Shown piece after piece: positions 1 through 11,640 of a DNA stretch of 64,000 bases. The position numbers were made by a program, and so were the translations under genes. The stretch's first letter is position 1, and every line of letters starts with the position of its first letter. This DNA comes from Blattamonas nauphoetae (taxonomy: Eukaryota > Preaxostyla > Oxymonadida): NCBI GenBank assembly GCA_033064195.1, contig JARBJD010000060.1:124001-188000 (forward strand), given 5' to 3'. The notes beneath the pieces are model-generated. The model searched no databases. It saw nothing but the letters and a program-made list of their open reading frames with translations, and was not told the origin of the DNA.

Positions 1-776
1 TGGAACGAGTGGAGCTGATGAAATTGAAACGAATTAACCCGAAGACGCACCAGACGTACATGAACTCGCTTCTGTCACGGCAGGCAGCTGGGACATGCAT
101 TGACTTCAGTCCGGCAGATCCGTCGATCTATATTGTTGGGACGGAAGATGGGAACATCCACAAGTGCTCGCGTTCGTATGCAGATTATGTTGAGACGTAT
201 TATGGCCACATGGGCGCCGTGACGAAAGTGCGATGGAATCCGTTTGATTCAGATTATTTTGTGTCGTGTGGGATTGACTCGACGATTCGTCTTTGGCATC
301 ACGACCATCCGACAGGAGGCCCGATTCTTATGTTCTCGTCGCCAGCAGTGGCGGATGCGAAACCGAATGACATTGTGTGGTCGACGACGACATCGACAGT
401 GTTTGCAGTTGCTCACAACGATGGATCGATTGCGATCTGGGACATTGCGAAATCGGTGGTTGATCCAATTGCATCGACGCCATCGGATCCGGAGCGCGCA
501 TTCACATCGATTGAGTTCCATCCGTCGGATCCGAACGTTCTTTTTGCAGGGGATGGAGGAGGAGCGATCTGTGTGTTCAAGCTTGGGAACATCCACGAAC
601 TCCGACCATCGAAACGGATTCCACAATCACAGATGGGAGAACATTTCCGGAGCTCGCTTCGTGTGCAGATCACAGGAGGAGACATTTTTGATTCAACGCC
701 TCTTGCTTACACGCCTCTTGTTTCATTGTTTTCAGAGAAGAGCGACGAGATGAACCTTGATGATGACAACGATTGA
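1..776 (+). CDS. Axonemal dynein intermediate chain, WD40 C-terminal part (5' partial)
   Basis: The frame is open from the first bases of the window, so the gene starts upstream and only about 257 C-terminal residues are seen. It is a WD40 protein. A GHMGAVTKVRWNPF blade followed by SCGIDSTIRLW, then VFAVAHNDGSIAIWDIAKS and a last blade with VLFAGDGGGAICVFKL, match the order found in outer-arm dynein intermediate chains of the DNAI1/IC78 type. These chains hold the dynein heavy chains to the axonemal microtubule. The first in-frame ATG (18-20) is internal to the fold, so it is not the start. The stop is the TGA at 774. The acidic tail (SDEMNLDDDND) is typical of a free C terminus. The assignment to DNAI1 rather than DNAI2 is inferred from motif order only. 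Confidence 0.8.
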   Translation, partial: ERVELMKLKRINPKTHQTYMNSLLSRQAAGTCIDFSPADPSIYIVGTEDGNIHKCSRSYADYVETYYGHMGAVTKVRWNPFDSDYFVSCGIDSTIRLWHHDHPTGGPILMFSSPAVADAKPNDIVWSTTTSTVFAVAHNDGSIAIWDIAKSVVDPIASTPSDPERAFTSIEFHPSDPNVLFAGDGGGAICVFKLGNIHELRPSKRIPQSQMGEHFRSSLRVQITGGDIFDSTPLAYTPLVSLFSEKSDEMNLDDDND

Positions 777-905
777 TTCTTTCCACTTCACATACTCTTC
801 ATTTCTCTGGTTTGTTTGAAAGTTTTTCGCCAAACGAATGCTTGAGAACATGGATGGTGAATGATGGGTTAAAGCTCAATGAGACTCCTTTCACTCAGAG
901 AGGTC
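777..905. other. Short convergent intergenic spacer
   Basis: About 130 bp between the ends of two convergent genes. It is T-rich after the dynein stop. No further feature is seen. Confidence 0.5.
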
Positions 906-3505
906 TCATTTTACGGCTTGCTGCATTCCGTCGAGAACCATCCCAGCTATCAGTTCTCTAAACACACGTGCGACGGGAAAGAGTGGACGATCAACGCCCA
1001 ATCTTCGCCCATCCTTCTCCACAACATGCATGAACACCATTCGAACAGCGGACAGTTTGTCCGAAATGATTTTCATCCGGATGTGCCGAGGTGTGAGAGT
1101 GGTGTACTCCTCAAAAGTCAGCATGTGCTTCACCTTTGTCTTCTGCATCAATGTCGATGTCAGTAGTGATGTGCTGAGTGTGTTGTCATTGCTGGTCTCC
1201 GATGTCTGCCCTGGCAATGGAACTGATGAATGAACTGATGAGTGAGTTGGTGTTGAGAAATTCGCGTTTGGATGCACCAGAGAAGCAATCGAGGGTGATG
1301 AGAAGATGTTCGGTGAGTTGAGCCCGCTCAGAGAGAACTTGCGAGCTAGACCCATCGTCGACTGCATTCGACGATTATGTCGAGCTGTCGTGTTCGATTC
1401 CTTCGCCTCCTTGAGAAACACGCCCTTAAACTTCTTGACAATGTCGTCAATCGTTCGCTTGTCGAAGGGAGATAATAGCGAGAGGGTGTATGGATCAGAG
1501 TGAGTGGCAGACGGTGATGAAGCACTTGGCAAGGACGACGTGGAAAGGTTGGCTGACGAAAGAGAGGAAGAGCGGATGGGCTGGTAGTCGAGGAATGGAA
1601 CAATGGCGGCTGGGGTGAGGAGAGCAGGGGAAGGGAGGGAAGAAATGAAGGAGGTGATGAGAGGCAGGGTTGAATATGAGGAGCGAGTGGTGATTGGGGG
1701 AGGAGGGTATGTTTCGAGGGTTGGAGTGGGGAAGTTGACACCCATCACCAAGCAGCACTCCATTCGATGCCACTGAAAGACAAGATCAGAGAAGTGACAA
1801 GATGAAGAATAGCGAGAATGGCAAACAAGGTTGTCGATGAGCTTGATTCGAGCGGCTCGACAGTCATGAATGGATCGGAGGATGTTTTGGACACGCAGAT
1901 CTGACAGAACAAGAGAGATGAAATGAGAGGAGAAAGACAAACACAGAAACCGAAGCTGTCTGACACGGATGGACAAGCGATGTGTGGAGCGTATGGTGAA
2001 GATGCATGTGTAGAGCATGTCGGAATATTCCTTTGACTTCAACGCACGATATGACGAGACTAGACTGTGGATGAAGCTGAGCGAGGGGAGAGGTGAAAGA
2101 TGAGAGGGATGACGAAACAGAAAAATGAGATCGTGAAAAATGAAAGGTATCTGATGTCATACCGTCCAACAGTGACTCCAGCTTCGCCCATGTCATGCCG
2201 GCGCCTCACGAGGGCTTCCTGTTGCTTGATTGCTTCAGTCTCCTTCCGCTTGGATTGAGCTAATGCTTTCCCCTTTCTTCGTGCTCTGTCTTCTGCCAGT
2301 GAGTCCGTCAGTGCAGCGATCCGAACAACCGAAGCTAGCACACGCACCCACTTTCGGGCATTTCTCATTTTCTGATAAAGAGAGTCTTGTTTTTCTGTGC
2401 TTCGATGAGAAAGTGACGAATCGTTTCGTGGGCTCGTTCTCATCGGGTAGGTGCCTGATGCAACTGAAACAGCCCTCCGTGTGGAGGCTGTCTTCATTCG
2501 ATGGTTTTGGTCGTTGTCAAGAGCGGCCTCCTTCTTCTTTCGCATCATCTCGACTCTGAGAAGATGACGGCGGGTGTTCTCTCGTGCTGTTTGTGTAAAT
2601 TGAAGATGTTCTGCCCCAACCTCCACCCTTTTTTGTCTCAAAAGTTGAGGAATCACCGACTTTCGGTCAAAACGCTGTTGATCGCGAGTTGTTGAATGTG
2701 ATGTGTGGCGATTGGTGAAGGTAGCATCCAGATCCTCGTCTTCTCCCGTTCCTGTGAGAGCTGTCAGTGTGAATATTTGAGTATCTTGAACAGTGTAAGG
2801 AGACGTTGTGGAGGGACGAGAGGGGGTCCTGTGCGAGAGTTGTGACAATGATTGGTTCCGATTGGACCGTGGATGAGAGCGATGCGTCACAGCATACTGT
2901 TCTTGCTGTGTGTCAAAGAGCATATGTTCCATGATAGTCTCTTTCGCTGATTCCGAAACCCGTTTTGACGAGAGTGAGGTCAGCCGATGAGTATAGGCTC
3001 CCGTCGGGGTTTCTTCTTCATCTGTTGGACGCGCCTTCTTTCCAGTCATCTTTACCGCCGATTTCAATGCTTCAATTTCTTTGTTGATCTGTTTATAGTT
3101 CTTCTTGTGGACGAATGAACGATTTCGTGGTGTTGAGAGTTCTACATCTCTTCGCGATGATGGAGCCTCTCGCTGAGACTGTGTTGGTGCCACTGCTTTA
3201 ACTGGTTTTTGATGAAGAGGAATAGTTAGGACTTGAGGTGGCTGAGATGTTGGATGTTGGGCGTTTTGACCACCAGACTTTGTGCAGAGCCTATGAAGCT
3301 CGTTTGTCAAAATTGAGAGTTCAGTCTCATCGTAGGTGATTTCATGTTCTTTTGGAAGGAGAACCTGTCGCGATAGTTGGTGTTGAGTCGATGAGTGAGC
3401 CAAGCTCTGAGAAGTCGACGGTGAATGCGGCGTCAGAATCATCGATGACTGCATCAGAGTAGTCAAGTAATCTTGAACAAAGGAATCGTCTTGATCAGAG
3501 AACAT
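906..3505 (-). CDS. Unrecognised basic coiled-coil protein, at least two exons
   Basis: I do not recognise the family. The start is the ATG at 3505-3503 (MFSDQDDSFVQDYL); longer readings begin at a TTG. Exon 1 runs to 2163 and is Ser/Thr/Gln-rich with a basic helical end (MRNARKWVRVLASVVRI, then AEDRARRKGKALAQSKRKE) that looks like a coiled coil or IQ-like helix. An 86-nt intron (2162-2077, GTATGA...TCAG) joins it to a second open frame in phase. That frame contains QNILRSIHDCRAARIKLIDNL, a long Pro/Ser linker and a conserved-looking C-terminal block (LTFEEYTTLTPRHIRMKIIS...). One or two further introns inside 1980-1760 are likely, because T-rich stretches there end in TTTCAG, but I could not fix their borders. 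The stop is the TGA at 908-906. Function unknown; a cytoskeletal or ciliary role is only a guess from the neighbour. Confidence 0.6.
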
Positions 3506-3924
3506 CTCTGTTAATGTGATGAAAAAGTGCAAATCAAACTTGTCGCTCGTTCTGTTGAAAGACTGCTCTTTATATGCCTCGTATTGTTTAAAGAAAGGGA
3601 AGGAACGCGCACTTTAGGCTTGACATATCGTTCCAGGCGCCGTTCCTGTGGGAGTGGGCTGAGCGCTGTTGAATGTAATGTCATTGTGGGAGGATCTGGA
3701 CAACATTGCTAGTTGGTTCTTCTTAACATGTGAATCAATATTGATAATTATTTTCATAAAAATATGTGTGTGTGAAACGAACATTTTGGCTAAATTTCAG
3801 AAACAACAGTCTATGAATGTGATGAAGCACAGGTGAACATTGTTTTGAAGGAAGTGGGTTCAAAGATGAGATCTGAGGTGACAGGAAACTCTTCACCGAT
3901 TGTGCTCATCGGGATAAGGAGGAC
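3506..3924. other. Intergenic region, nothing recognised
   Basis: About 420 bp between two minus-strand genes. Short open frames occur on both strands but have no protein-like composition. No RNA gene or repeat is seen. Confidence 0.4.
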
Positions 3925-4420
3925 TTAGGATTGATGAGTCGCGCGACGAAGACGTATTGACTCTTCCAGATGGTCTGAGAAGATTGAAGGTCGAATTAGA
4001 TAATAGACAGACATCCAATCATCTCTTTTCTTCTGAGGAGAATCAACTTGCTGTTTACCTCTCCGAGATACTTCAATGGTTTGTTGAATGAACTCTTCAC
4101 CAAGTTGTGAGCGATATGTCGACGTCCATCTTTTTTCGGGAAAGCTTGAATTTGATGATTTTGTGGAGTTGGGCGTGAAATAGATGATTTTGGATTTGGT
4201 TGTGGTTGGACAGCGCGAAAATACAATTGTGGTGGTGGTCGTGGTGGCAATGAAGATATTTTCGGACCTTTGAGTTGATGTCACTTCATTTAGTGAAACC
4301 CTCTTCAAGAGGTGATGATTGATTAACTCCGGCTTTAGTGGATGTAGCTGCGTTTTGAGGCCCCAACCAGTTTCTCCCGTTTTTCTCGATTTGGATCGTG
4401 AATTGATTGCCAATCTGCCT
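3925..4420 (-). CDS. Small unrecognised gene, exon borders uncertain
   Basis: An open frame of 162 codons covers this span. Neighbouring frames hold pieces that look equally protein-like: IGNQFTIQIEKNGRNWLGPQ at the 5' side and a Pro/Gln-rich PPRPPPQLYFRAVQPQPNP in the middle. A T-rich acceptor (TTTTACCTTTTCAG) lies just upstream near 4416. A candidate very short intron (GTAAAC...CTCAG, near 4067-4042) would link the Pro-rich frame to the C-terminal exon. The gene is therefore probably multi-exon, with the true frame not settled. It is divergent from the calpain gene that begins at 4555. No family is recognised. Confidence 0.35.
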
Positions 4421-4554
4421 GAAAAGGTAAAATCATCATCTAATCAGTGCCTTGTACACGAGATCCTTTAGATGTCGAGATTTGCCACTGAAACTCCTCA
4501 CAGAAACCACCATAAATAAAAAGTGGTGGTCCATTTCTTTACACGATCATACCA

Positions 4555-7500
4555 ATGCAAGCTATTCTTGATAATATTCGAAAAGGAGAGAAGGCTCATC
4601 AAGTAAAAGATATAATCACTGCCAGTCAGTATTATCGAAAGGCGGCAGAGCAGTTCCAACCTCTCGCCACATGTATCATCTTTTTTCTGATGTTTATCTT
4701 CTAGCTCTCAACCACCAAACATACAAAGAGACGTGTGTCGAATGGGTGGAGCACCTTCTTCGAACGAATAAATCCTTTCTTGCCGTTACAAAGAAATATG
4801 CGGCGATGTCAAACTCTCAAAGCGATCCCAATCAAATCGCGTCATATCAAATTGTACTGAATGTTTTCCTCAACAAACTTAGTCCACAAGATGCAGCTCT
4901 CATTTCTTATCGCCCACCATCACCCAAATTGCAGTTTGATCTCGCCGAACTCGTTGTCCACTGCGCTGACTTGTCCTTCCAGCGAAACGGTATTATTTCA
5001 TCCCTTTTCATTTTTCGTTTCGCCTGTGGTCCATTCACTATTTTTTTGCTTCTGATGGAGTTCATAACAAACTTTTCAAACCCCGAAAACTTCTCTCTCA
5101 TCTTTTTTTGCATATTTACCTTTCTCAGACAGTGCTACTTCCTTTCATCTCTATGTTGAGGCTGTATCTCTCTATCAAGATTGTCTGAAGGTCCCACAAA
5201 ATCCACAAGTCGTCACTCACTCCAATCAAAAGATGAAATATTGCCTCGACCGTGCGGAAGCAATAAAACGAACAGGATCTATCGGTCTGGTTTCTTTCCC
5301 TTAACTTTTCTTTTCGCTACACTTGCCCTTTCGCAGAACCGAGCGTTGTGAGACCACACTTCAGTCGCGAAGAACAACAAGTGCTGATCTCCTCTTCGTC
5401 CTTCCACTCGCTGACTTTTGAGCCCTGGGTTGACCAGGACGTGGTCGACTCTCAGTTCATCCCGGCTGACCGCCAGCTCTTCACCGATCCGTACGTTCTC
5501 CCTCTCGCCTCGTCGCAGAAGAAGCACAGTCCCGTCTGGCTGCGTCCGCGCGAGATTGTGGCGTACCAAGCGCAGGACATGGCAATCTTCGGAGAGATGA
5601 ACCCCGCCACCATCCACCAGACTGTTGTGGGGGACTGCAGCTTTTTGTCCTCGCTCTCGGGGATTGCCCTTCTGGAGCGACGGACGGGCAAGAAGTACCT
5701 GTCCAACCTCATCTACCCGCAGAACAGGCAGGGCGTCTCGGTGTACAACCCCATCGGACGCTACTTCGTGCGACTGTACTTCAACGGCTGCTGGCGGCGG
5801 GTGATCATCGACGACAAACTGCCATGCTCGTCTTCGTCGACTCGCTCGCCTCTGACAATCGCCACTCCGCGCTCTCTGCTGTGCTCGTACTCGACGAACA
5901 GGAACGAGCTGTGGGTGAGCCTGCTGGAGAAGGCATTCCTGAAGGTACATGGCAGTGGGTATGCCTTCCCTGGGTCGATGAGCGAAGTGGACCTGTACTT
6001 CCTCTGCGGCTTCATCCCCGAAAAGTGGGATCTGCGGACAGACTCCTCAAGTGTGGATCAGAAGTGGCGGAAGCTGAAGGACGGTGTGGAGCTGAATCTG
6101 TGCATCGTCACCATCTCAACTGGAGAGATGAGCGCCGCACAGGAGGAGAGTGTGGGGCTCGTGTCAGGTCATGCTTATTCGCTGCTCGGATGCAAAGAAA
6201 TGCGAGACGGGACACGCCTTCTGCAGCTGAAGAACCCATGGGGACACAAACGGTGGAAAGGGAGATTTAGCGAAACGGACATCACAAACTGGACACCAGC
6301 GAGGCAGCGGGAGATGGGATATTCACCGCAGGCTGCGCAGAAGATTGATGATGGCATCTTCTGGATCGACCTCGACTCTCTGCTGCAGTACTTCGGAGTG
6401 TGCCACTTCTCGTGGGCCCCCGAACTGTTCCCCACCCGCTCCACTCTGCATCTGAGTTGGAACCATCTCGACTTTGGGCAGTCGCGGGAAGAGAGGAACT
6501 TCCGATGTCCGCAGCTCCAGTTCTTCAAACGGAAGGACCAGACAATCTGGGTCTTGGCCCATCGACACTATCAAAGCAGCGAGGTCACGCAGACCGTCAA
6601 GGGACTGCGGAAAATGACAGTGGAGGAACACCAGGAGGATGAGGACGAAGGAGATGACGGAATTGCGTTTGCTCTGCGAATCACAGGTCATATACCAGTG
6701 AAGGGAAAGGATGGCCGGATCGGTATGTGTTCTCTTCACTCAGTCATCACCATTCTCTTTCTCTCCCAGTCCCTCCGTCCGCTCCTCGTCTTCCGTTCTT
6801 TGTGTCATCACAATCAGTCATTGTCCACACATGTTCGCACTTCCAACTCCAAAAAATCACATCCCCGTTCGAAGGGTACTTTACTCTCGGCCTCTCTCTC
6901 CTCTCTCCACTCCCACCCATCAACAAGCCACTTGCCTTCTCCATCCACTTCTTCTCTTCATCCACCCTCCCATCGTCCTCAGCTGCGTCGTCGACTCCCA
7001 TCCCCATCCAGTCTCTCCCTCTCTTTGGGGAATCAACTGTCACTGCTGACGACAGCTGGGGACGCAACCCTTTTCTGAGCGAGATCACCCTCCGTGAAGG
7101 CCGTCGGATGGACGAAAAGAAGAAGGCAGGCGCAGCTGGGCCAAGTGGACGATTTGTGAAACGGAAGTCGGAGGGGGTCGTGTTCTCGCCAGTCTCAACG
7201 ACTCCTCTGCCTCGCTCACTACTCCAGTTTTTCCACGCGTCGAACTCCTTCTTTGCTCCACAATTCACAGCAACTTTCTCTCCATCACCCACCTTCCCGC
7301 CTTCATCTCTTGCGGCAGAATCTCTCGCCTCCACATCGTCGTCAAGTGTGACGATTGAAGGGGAGAAATGTTACACGTACTCGACATCTCCAACATCATT
7401 CTCGTTTGTCACCCAATCCACGTCCTCCCTCCCCTTCATCCTCGCTTCGTCATCGCCCTTATCATCGTCTCCTCCAAAGGACAAAACAAAAGAATCGATC

Positions 7501-8275
7501 TTTCAGCGGCGAAAGACTCGGCTCCCCTCGTCGTTCTCCAACGCCTCGGTCGGGTTCGACTACTCCACGTACAGCGTGCAGAAGGAGCGAAGCGGCAGCA
7601 GCATGGCAGGGGAGTCGTTCTCGGAGCATGTTGTAGTCACTCCAAGCCCGTACGACTCAAAACAGGCTGCGAACATGCGAATCTCGGCCATCCCACCGAA
7701 TGGGTACATGGTGACCATGAGCAGTATGTCCTCGTTCTCTCGTTCTAACCTCTCTCCTCTCTTCAGCTCTTCCCAATCCGTGGTCTTCGATGAAATATGT
7801 TGTCCCCTTCTCGTTCACTCTCTCCTCTTCAACTTCTCTCCCGTTCCTCTTTACATCGCTCGGTTCGACGGCTTTCCACATTCAGTTCATCTGCATCTCC
7901 TCCACTTCGGCTGACTGCGACACCTCATTCTCTGTCTCCTCCTGCCCTCTCTCGACAGCCCCGGCCAGCCCGACAAGTCTGATCTCATCCGTTTCTGCTG
8001 ACCTTCCTCCCTCGTTCACTCTCCACTCTCGCTCGACCTCTCACACATCCACTTCGATGTCCCTCCCAACATCATACTCTGGGACGCACTCAACATTCCT
8101 CCCAACAGCCTCGTCGCTCTCGTTCACGTCAAGAGGTGTATCTTTCCCGTACAGCGGTGGTCAGGTAATGAACGGCCAGTTGTACGCAGTGTCTGTGAAG
8201 GGGACTGTCGGCGTTCAAGTGTTGGGGTGGTTCTGGTCATACACGTGCGGTGTGGAGATTATTGAAGCAGAGTGA
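4555..8275 (+). CDS. CAPN7: Calpain-7 type cysteine protease (two MIT domains, calpain core, C2L-type tail)
   Basis: Six exons give one frame of 1,135 aa: 4555-4672, 4705-4989, 5129-5284, 5337-6722, 6770-7723 and 7767-8275. The introns are 32, 139, 52, 47 and 43 nt, all GT-AG, and the exon total divides by three. The N terminus has two MIT-like three-helix repeats (YYRKAAEQF in exon 1; FHLYVEAVSLYQDCLK in exon 3), which in this family bind ESCRT-III tails. The protease core follows with Cys in QTVVGDCSFLSSL, His in GHAYSLL and Asn in LKNPWG, so the catalytic triad is complete. The C-terminal part is Ser/Pro-rich and corresponds in position to the tandem C2-like domains of calpain-7/PalB. The family acts at endosomes with ESCRT. 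The start is the first ATG in the MIT frame. An axonemal calpain is less likely because of the MIT pair. Confidence 0.9.
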
Positions 8276-8446
8276 TTATCATATTAACTAGAAGCTCATT
8301 GAGTCTTGATTTATTCTTTCATCGTTTCAACGATTTAACCTTCTTTCAAGCATGCTTCTGACGAATCACATGAAAACGTTGTTTGGTCTACCCTCAATCC
8401 ACCACAATCGATGAGATTCTAATGTGAAATGGAATCGATTGAAAGG
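8276..8446. other. Convergent 3' spacer between calpain-7 and DPH5
   Basis: About 170 bp, T-rich, separating two stop codons on opposite strands. It presumably holds both 3' ends. No open frame or repeat is seen. Confidence 0.5.
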
Positions 8447-9483
8447 TCAATCGCGGATTCTCCAATGGTTAATCATCTCCATTTCCATTTCTGAAATTTG
8501 TCCAGGATGAGGAACGATGAGAGAATGAAGAGGGGGTCCGAAATCAACTTTCAAAAGCTGTTCTGCAGTTCCTGCGATCACACGTTGGTCTGGAGATCCA
8601 ACGCGAGTGAGGCCAATGCAGAGCGTGTCCAGATTGAAGACTAAGCGAAGTGATTCGATGGAAAGAACGAACTATTTTGTTTCTTTTCGTTTTCAAGCCA
8701 CAAAAGTTGTTCAATAGCTTGATTGACTGTCATATAACGAGGTGGTTCATATATTTTTCTTCCTCTATGTCTAGTTGAAAAGAAAGAGGGGAGACAGACT
8801 TGACGATGTTCTCTATTGATTGTTCCTTCACTTTGATATCTAATAAGCAGAGGGTATGCAGCTCATTCTTCAAATTTTCCCCCATTTTGTCATAAAAGCT
8901 CGACGGATGCCATGAATCAGTGAAGAAGACGACACTGACTGTCCGCCCGAAATTGTAAAGTGAAAGACCAGATATTCCAACAGCCGTCATAATTCCAGCA
9001 TTGTGAATACAGTGAACTTGGACACCTTTCTCGACAGCTCGTAGATAGATGTCGCAATGAGTAGTGGCACTTCAGAGATTTTTGATGGAAAGGAGGCAGA
9101 CCAAAATACATCACCAACTACCAACATACACACATCATTTGTACGAGCCTCTTCCAGCATTCCATCACATTGCTAACAGTCGGAACGATGAAATTGACAA
9201 AAGAGATCATGGAGAATGTTATGTCGACAGAACGTTCCAGACTTGTTCAACAAACTCTCGATCAGCAAGAATCACCTTTCTCTCATACAGTTGTTCCTAA
9301 TGAGAGAGTACAATCGAGAAGATCTCACATATGTCCAATGCAAACCATTTCTTCCAGGGTGTCATTCAAGATTGCTGTGTAGTGCTCGAGATAGACCGAA
9401 CTTGCCCTTTTCACAATTTCTAAACCTCTGAGAGTGATGTCCTTAGCATCACCAAGTCCAAGACCAATCAGATAGAGTGGCAT
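8447..9483 (-). CDS. DPH5: Diphthine methyl ester synthase DPH5 (six exons)
   Basis: The exons (9483-9346, 9296-9243, 9172-9102, 9069-8800, 8770-8673, 8640-8447) give 274 aa, near the usual 280-290, and the total divides by three. The protein starts [17 protein letters not shown], the SAM-binding N terminus of the diphthamide methylases. It continues with [18 protein letters not shown]...[49 protein letters not shown] and LCIGLTRVG, in family order. DPH5 methylates the modified histidine of elongation factor 2 on the way to diphthamide. The five introns are 49, 70, 32, 29 and 32 nt. Donors include GTTTGC, GTCTGG, GTCTGC, GTCTGT and GTTCGT, so the donor consensus is loose beyond GT. The usual Gly after GDPF reads as Cys in this splice model, so that junction is the weakest one. 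Confidence 0.92.
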
Positions 9484-9630
9484 CTTGAAGAAGAAGATAA
9501 AGGGAGGATCCTGTGCACACTCGCATTGGATGGTCGAAAGATGTACTCTGCAAGAGTGAATGATCAATTTTTTAGAAAAACTTGGAGATATTGGTGTAGA
9601 TAGGCCAAAACACGACAAAAAAAGATTTGT

Positions 9631-10850
9631 TCAAGGAAGAGGAGAGAAAACAAGATTACCAGTGCAAGAATCCGGTTCGCCTTCACGTAAAGATCTGTAA
9701 GATGTCCCAGATTTCCGTGTGATCACTACGCTCTGTGGAACAACATAAACAAGGTTCCGATTCTGTTTGGCGAGATTGATCATGTCCATTATGTTCCGCT
9801 GCTTGCCCTCAAAAAGCAGGTTTGTGGTTTCGGTCACTTTCTGTTTAAAGGTCGAGAACATCCCCGAAATGAACGATTCCTGTGGCTGTCTGTCTCCGTC
9901 TCCGTCTTCGTCGTCAGCCTGAGCGAGAAGGAGATTGAAGAGGTACTTCGTTTTGGTTGTGATGAAGTGGCCGGTGTCGAAGATGAGCGAGCTTCCTGCC
10001 TTTATCAGCTTCCCCACTCCCATTCCGAGCGTTGTCTGGACAATTCCAGGCATGAGGGAGACAATCTGCAGAAAGCCTTTGTCTGTGATGGTGTTGTCTC
10101 GTACAGCGCGTAAGAGATGTGCTGGCGAGAAGCACGCCATCAGTCCGCTCGCAATCCCACCAGCGACCTGAAACTCGTCCACCTGATTGAATTCGCTGTT
10201 CACAAAGTCTTTTCGAGTGCATTCTCGGAGATATTGATTCTGTTCGTCGACCTTTCTTCATTGGCATCAGCGTGAGTAGGCTGAGGAGGGAAGTGAACAT
10301 CCATCTTCTCTCTGAGAACGCTGAGTGTATCCATGACTTTGTCGAGAGTGAGGAGAGGAACTGGTGCCAGAAATTAGGCAGCCGTTGATTCTACTCCCCA
10401 CCACAATTTGGTCAAAGATGAACTGGTGTTTGTTTGATTTGGCGGACTTTCGTAGTTTCTGTTGGAGTCGTTTCGATTTCGTTCTGTTATCTGTTCTGCA
10501 TTGGATGAGTGATTCATCACCGAAAGAGAGAAGGGCGAGTTCCGAATGATCTGGTGCATCGAGGAGCTCACTGTCCTCATCTATATGAGAATCCGAAGGT
10601 TCATTGCGGATGAGGATGTCCACGAGGGAGGGATGAATGTTCTCTGCTTTGTACCATTCGCTCTCCTTTTTCTTTTTCTTCTTCTTTGTTGTTGAGAAAT
10701 ATGCAGCAGCTTCGTCAAGTTTCACATGAGGAAGGAAGAAAGTGTTGTTGAGTGTGAAGAAAACGGATTGAGTCCGAGAGATGAGAGAGAGACTGACGGC
10801 GTCAGGGAATCTGTCGTTCGTGTTCTTTCCGAATCGATTTTAACATCCAA
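9631..10850 (-). CDS. Unrecognised multi-exon protein with Lys-rich linker
   Basis: Two coding-like blocks lie on the minus strand. The upstream block (about 10850-10370) has no ATG at its start and reads RFGKNTNDRFPDAVSLSLIS, then SVFFTLNNTFFLPHVKLDEA, then a run of seven Lys and an acidic stretch ending in FIFDQIVVGSRINGCLI. The SVFFT...DEA part resembles the end of a GRAM-type domain, but this is weak. The downstream block reads DEQNQYLRECTRKDF and then QVAGGIASGLMACFSPAHLL and is open to the TAG near 9631. An intron must lie between about 10370 and 10240, but its borders are unclear. Further protein-like pieces upstream (for example CEPFIGVATITLKANSLF near 11060, EFPYEPPKPTPTNQTPDKN near 10980) suggest that the gene begins near 11150. 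It is transcribed the same way as DPH5, whose start lies about 150 bp downstream of this stop. Confidence 0.5.
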
Positions 10851-11159
10851 AAAATGGATGAGAACTTTCACATGTAACTGAATGATCCATATCGTTCAAC
10901 TTGTCTTTCCATAATCCGAATTCGGAGATTCGTTCTTGTCAGGAGTCTGGTTTGTCGGTGTTGGTTTCGGTGGTTCATACGGAAACTCTAGCAAATAAAA
11001 AGGGATAAAAATAAAACCTTTTCGGATACAATATCATAAACAAGGAGTTAGCTTTGAGTGTAATTGTGGCAACGCCGATAAATGGTTCACAAATTGAACC
11101 TGATTCAAGAAAAACAGGTAGATGTTGAATCTTTTCATTTATTGTCTAAAAGTGAGCAA

Positions 11160-11640
11160 AATAAGAATTGACTCTGGAGAATGGGAACAAACGATGGCAT
11201 TCAGTTGGATTCCAGTGATTGAGCGTTTAATCCAGCTCGTAAAGTAGTTCGATACTCCAGAAATAAGTTTAGTCATCCATTCATACTCTCGAGATGTGAA
11301 GTGAGAAAAAAAAGTGGTACGATCTACATTGTTGACTCGTGATGTCCCTCCGTAACTGGTCCTCTTAATATTATCTCTATCGTTCCTTTACCTCTTAGGC
11401 AGAGGTGGTTTTGTGAGCCAAAAAAACAGGTAGTGTTGAAAAAGTTGTGTTCGGCGGGGATCGAACCACAGGCTCTTCTCAAGAACTGGAGTCTCGAACA
11501 GATACCTGCCAATGTCTTTCACTACACTATCCATGGTGATCGATCGCAATATTTTGAAAAAAATTGTGAAAATACCCGTCATAATGTTGAAATGAATCAG
11601 GAAAATGAAAAGATGGGTGATACTTTTTGACCTCATTCGT
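11160..11640. other. Low-coding region
   Basis: Short frames on both strands, none convincing. A sequence with a good tRNA-type B box occurs on the minus strand near 11455-11475, but no cloverleaf forms (see rejected items). Nothing else is seen. Confidence 0.35.

Noticed and set aside
11440-11535. tRNA-like sequence on the minus strand with a good B box (GGTTCGATCC) and an A-box-like stretch
   Set aside because: The T stem has only two pairs, the acceptor stem does not pair at tRNA length, and no anticodon stem forms. At best a tRNA-derived remnant.
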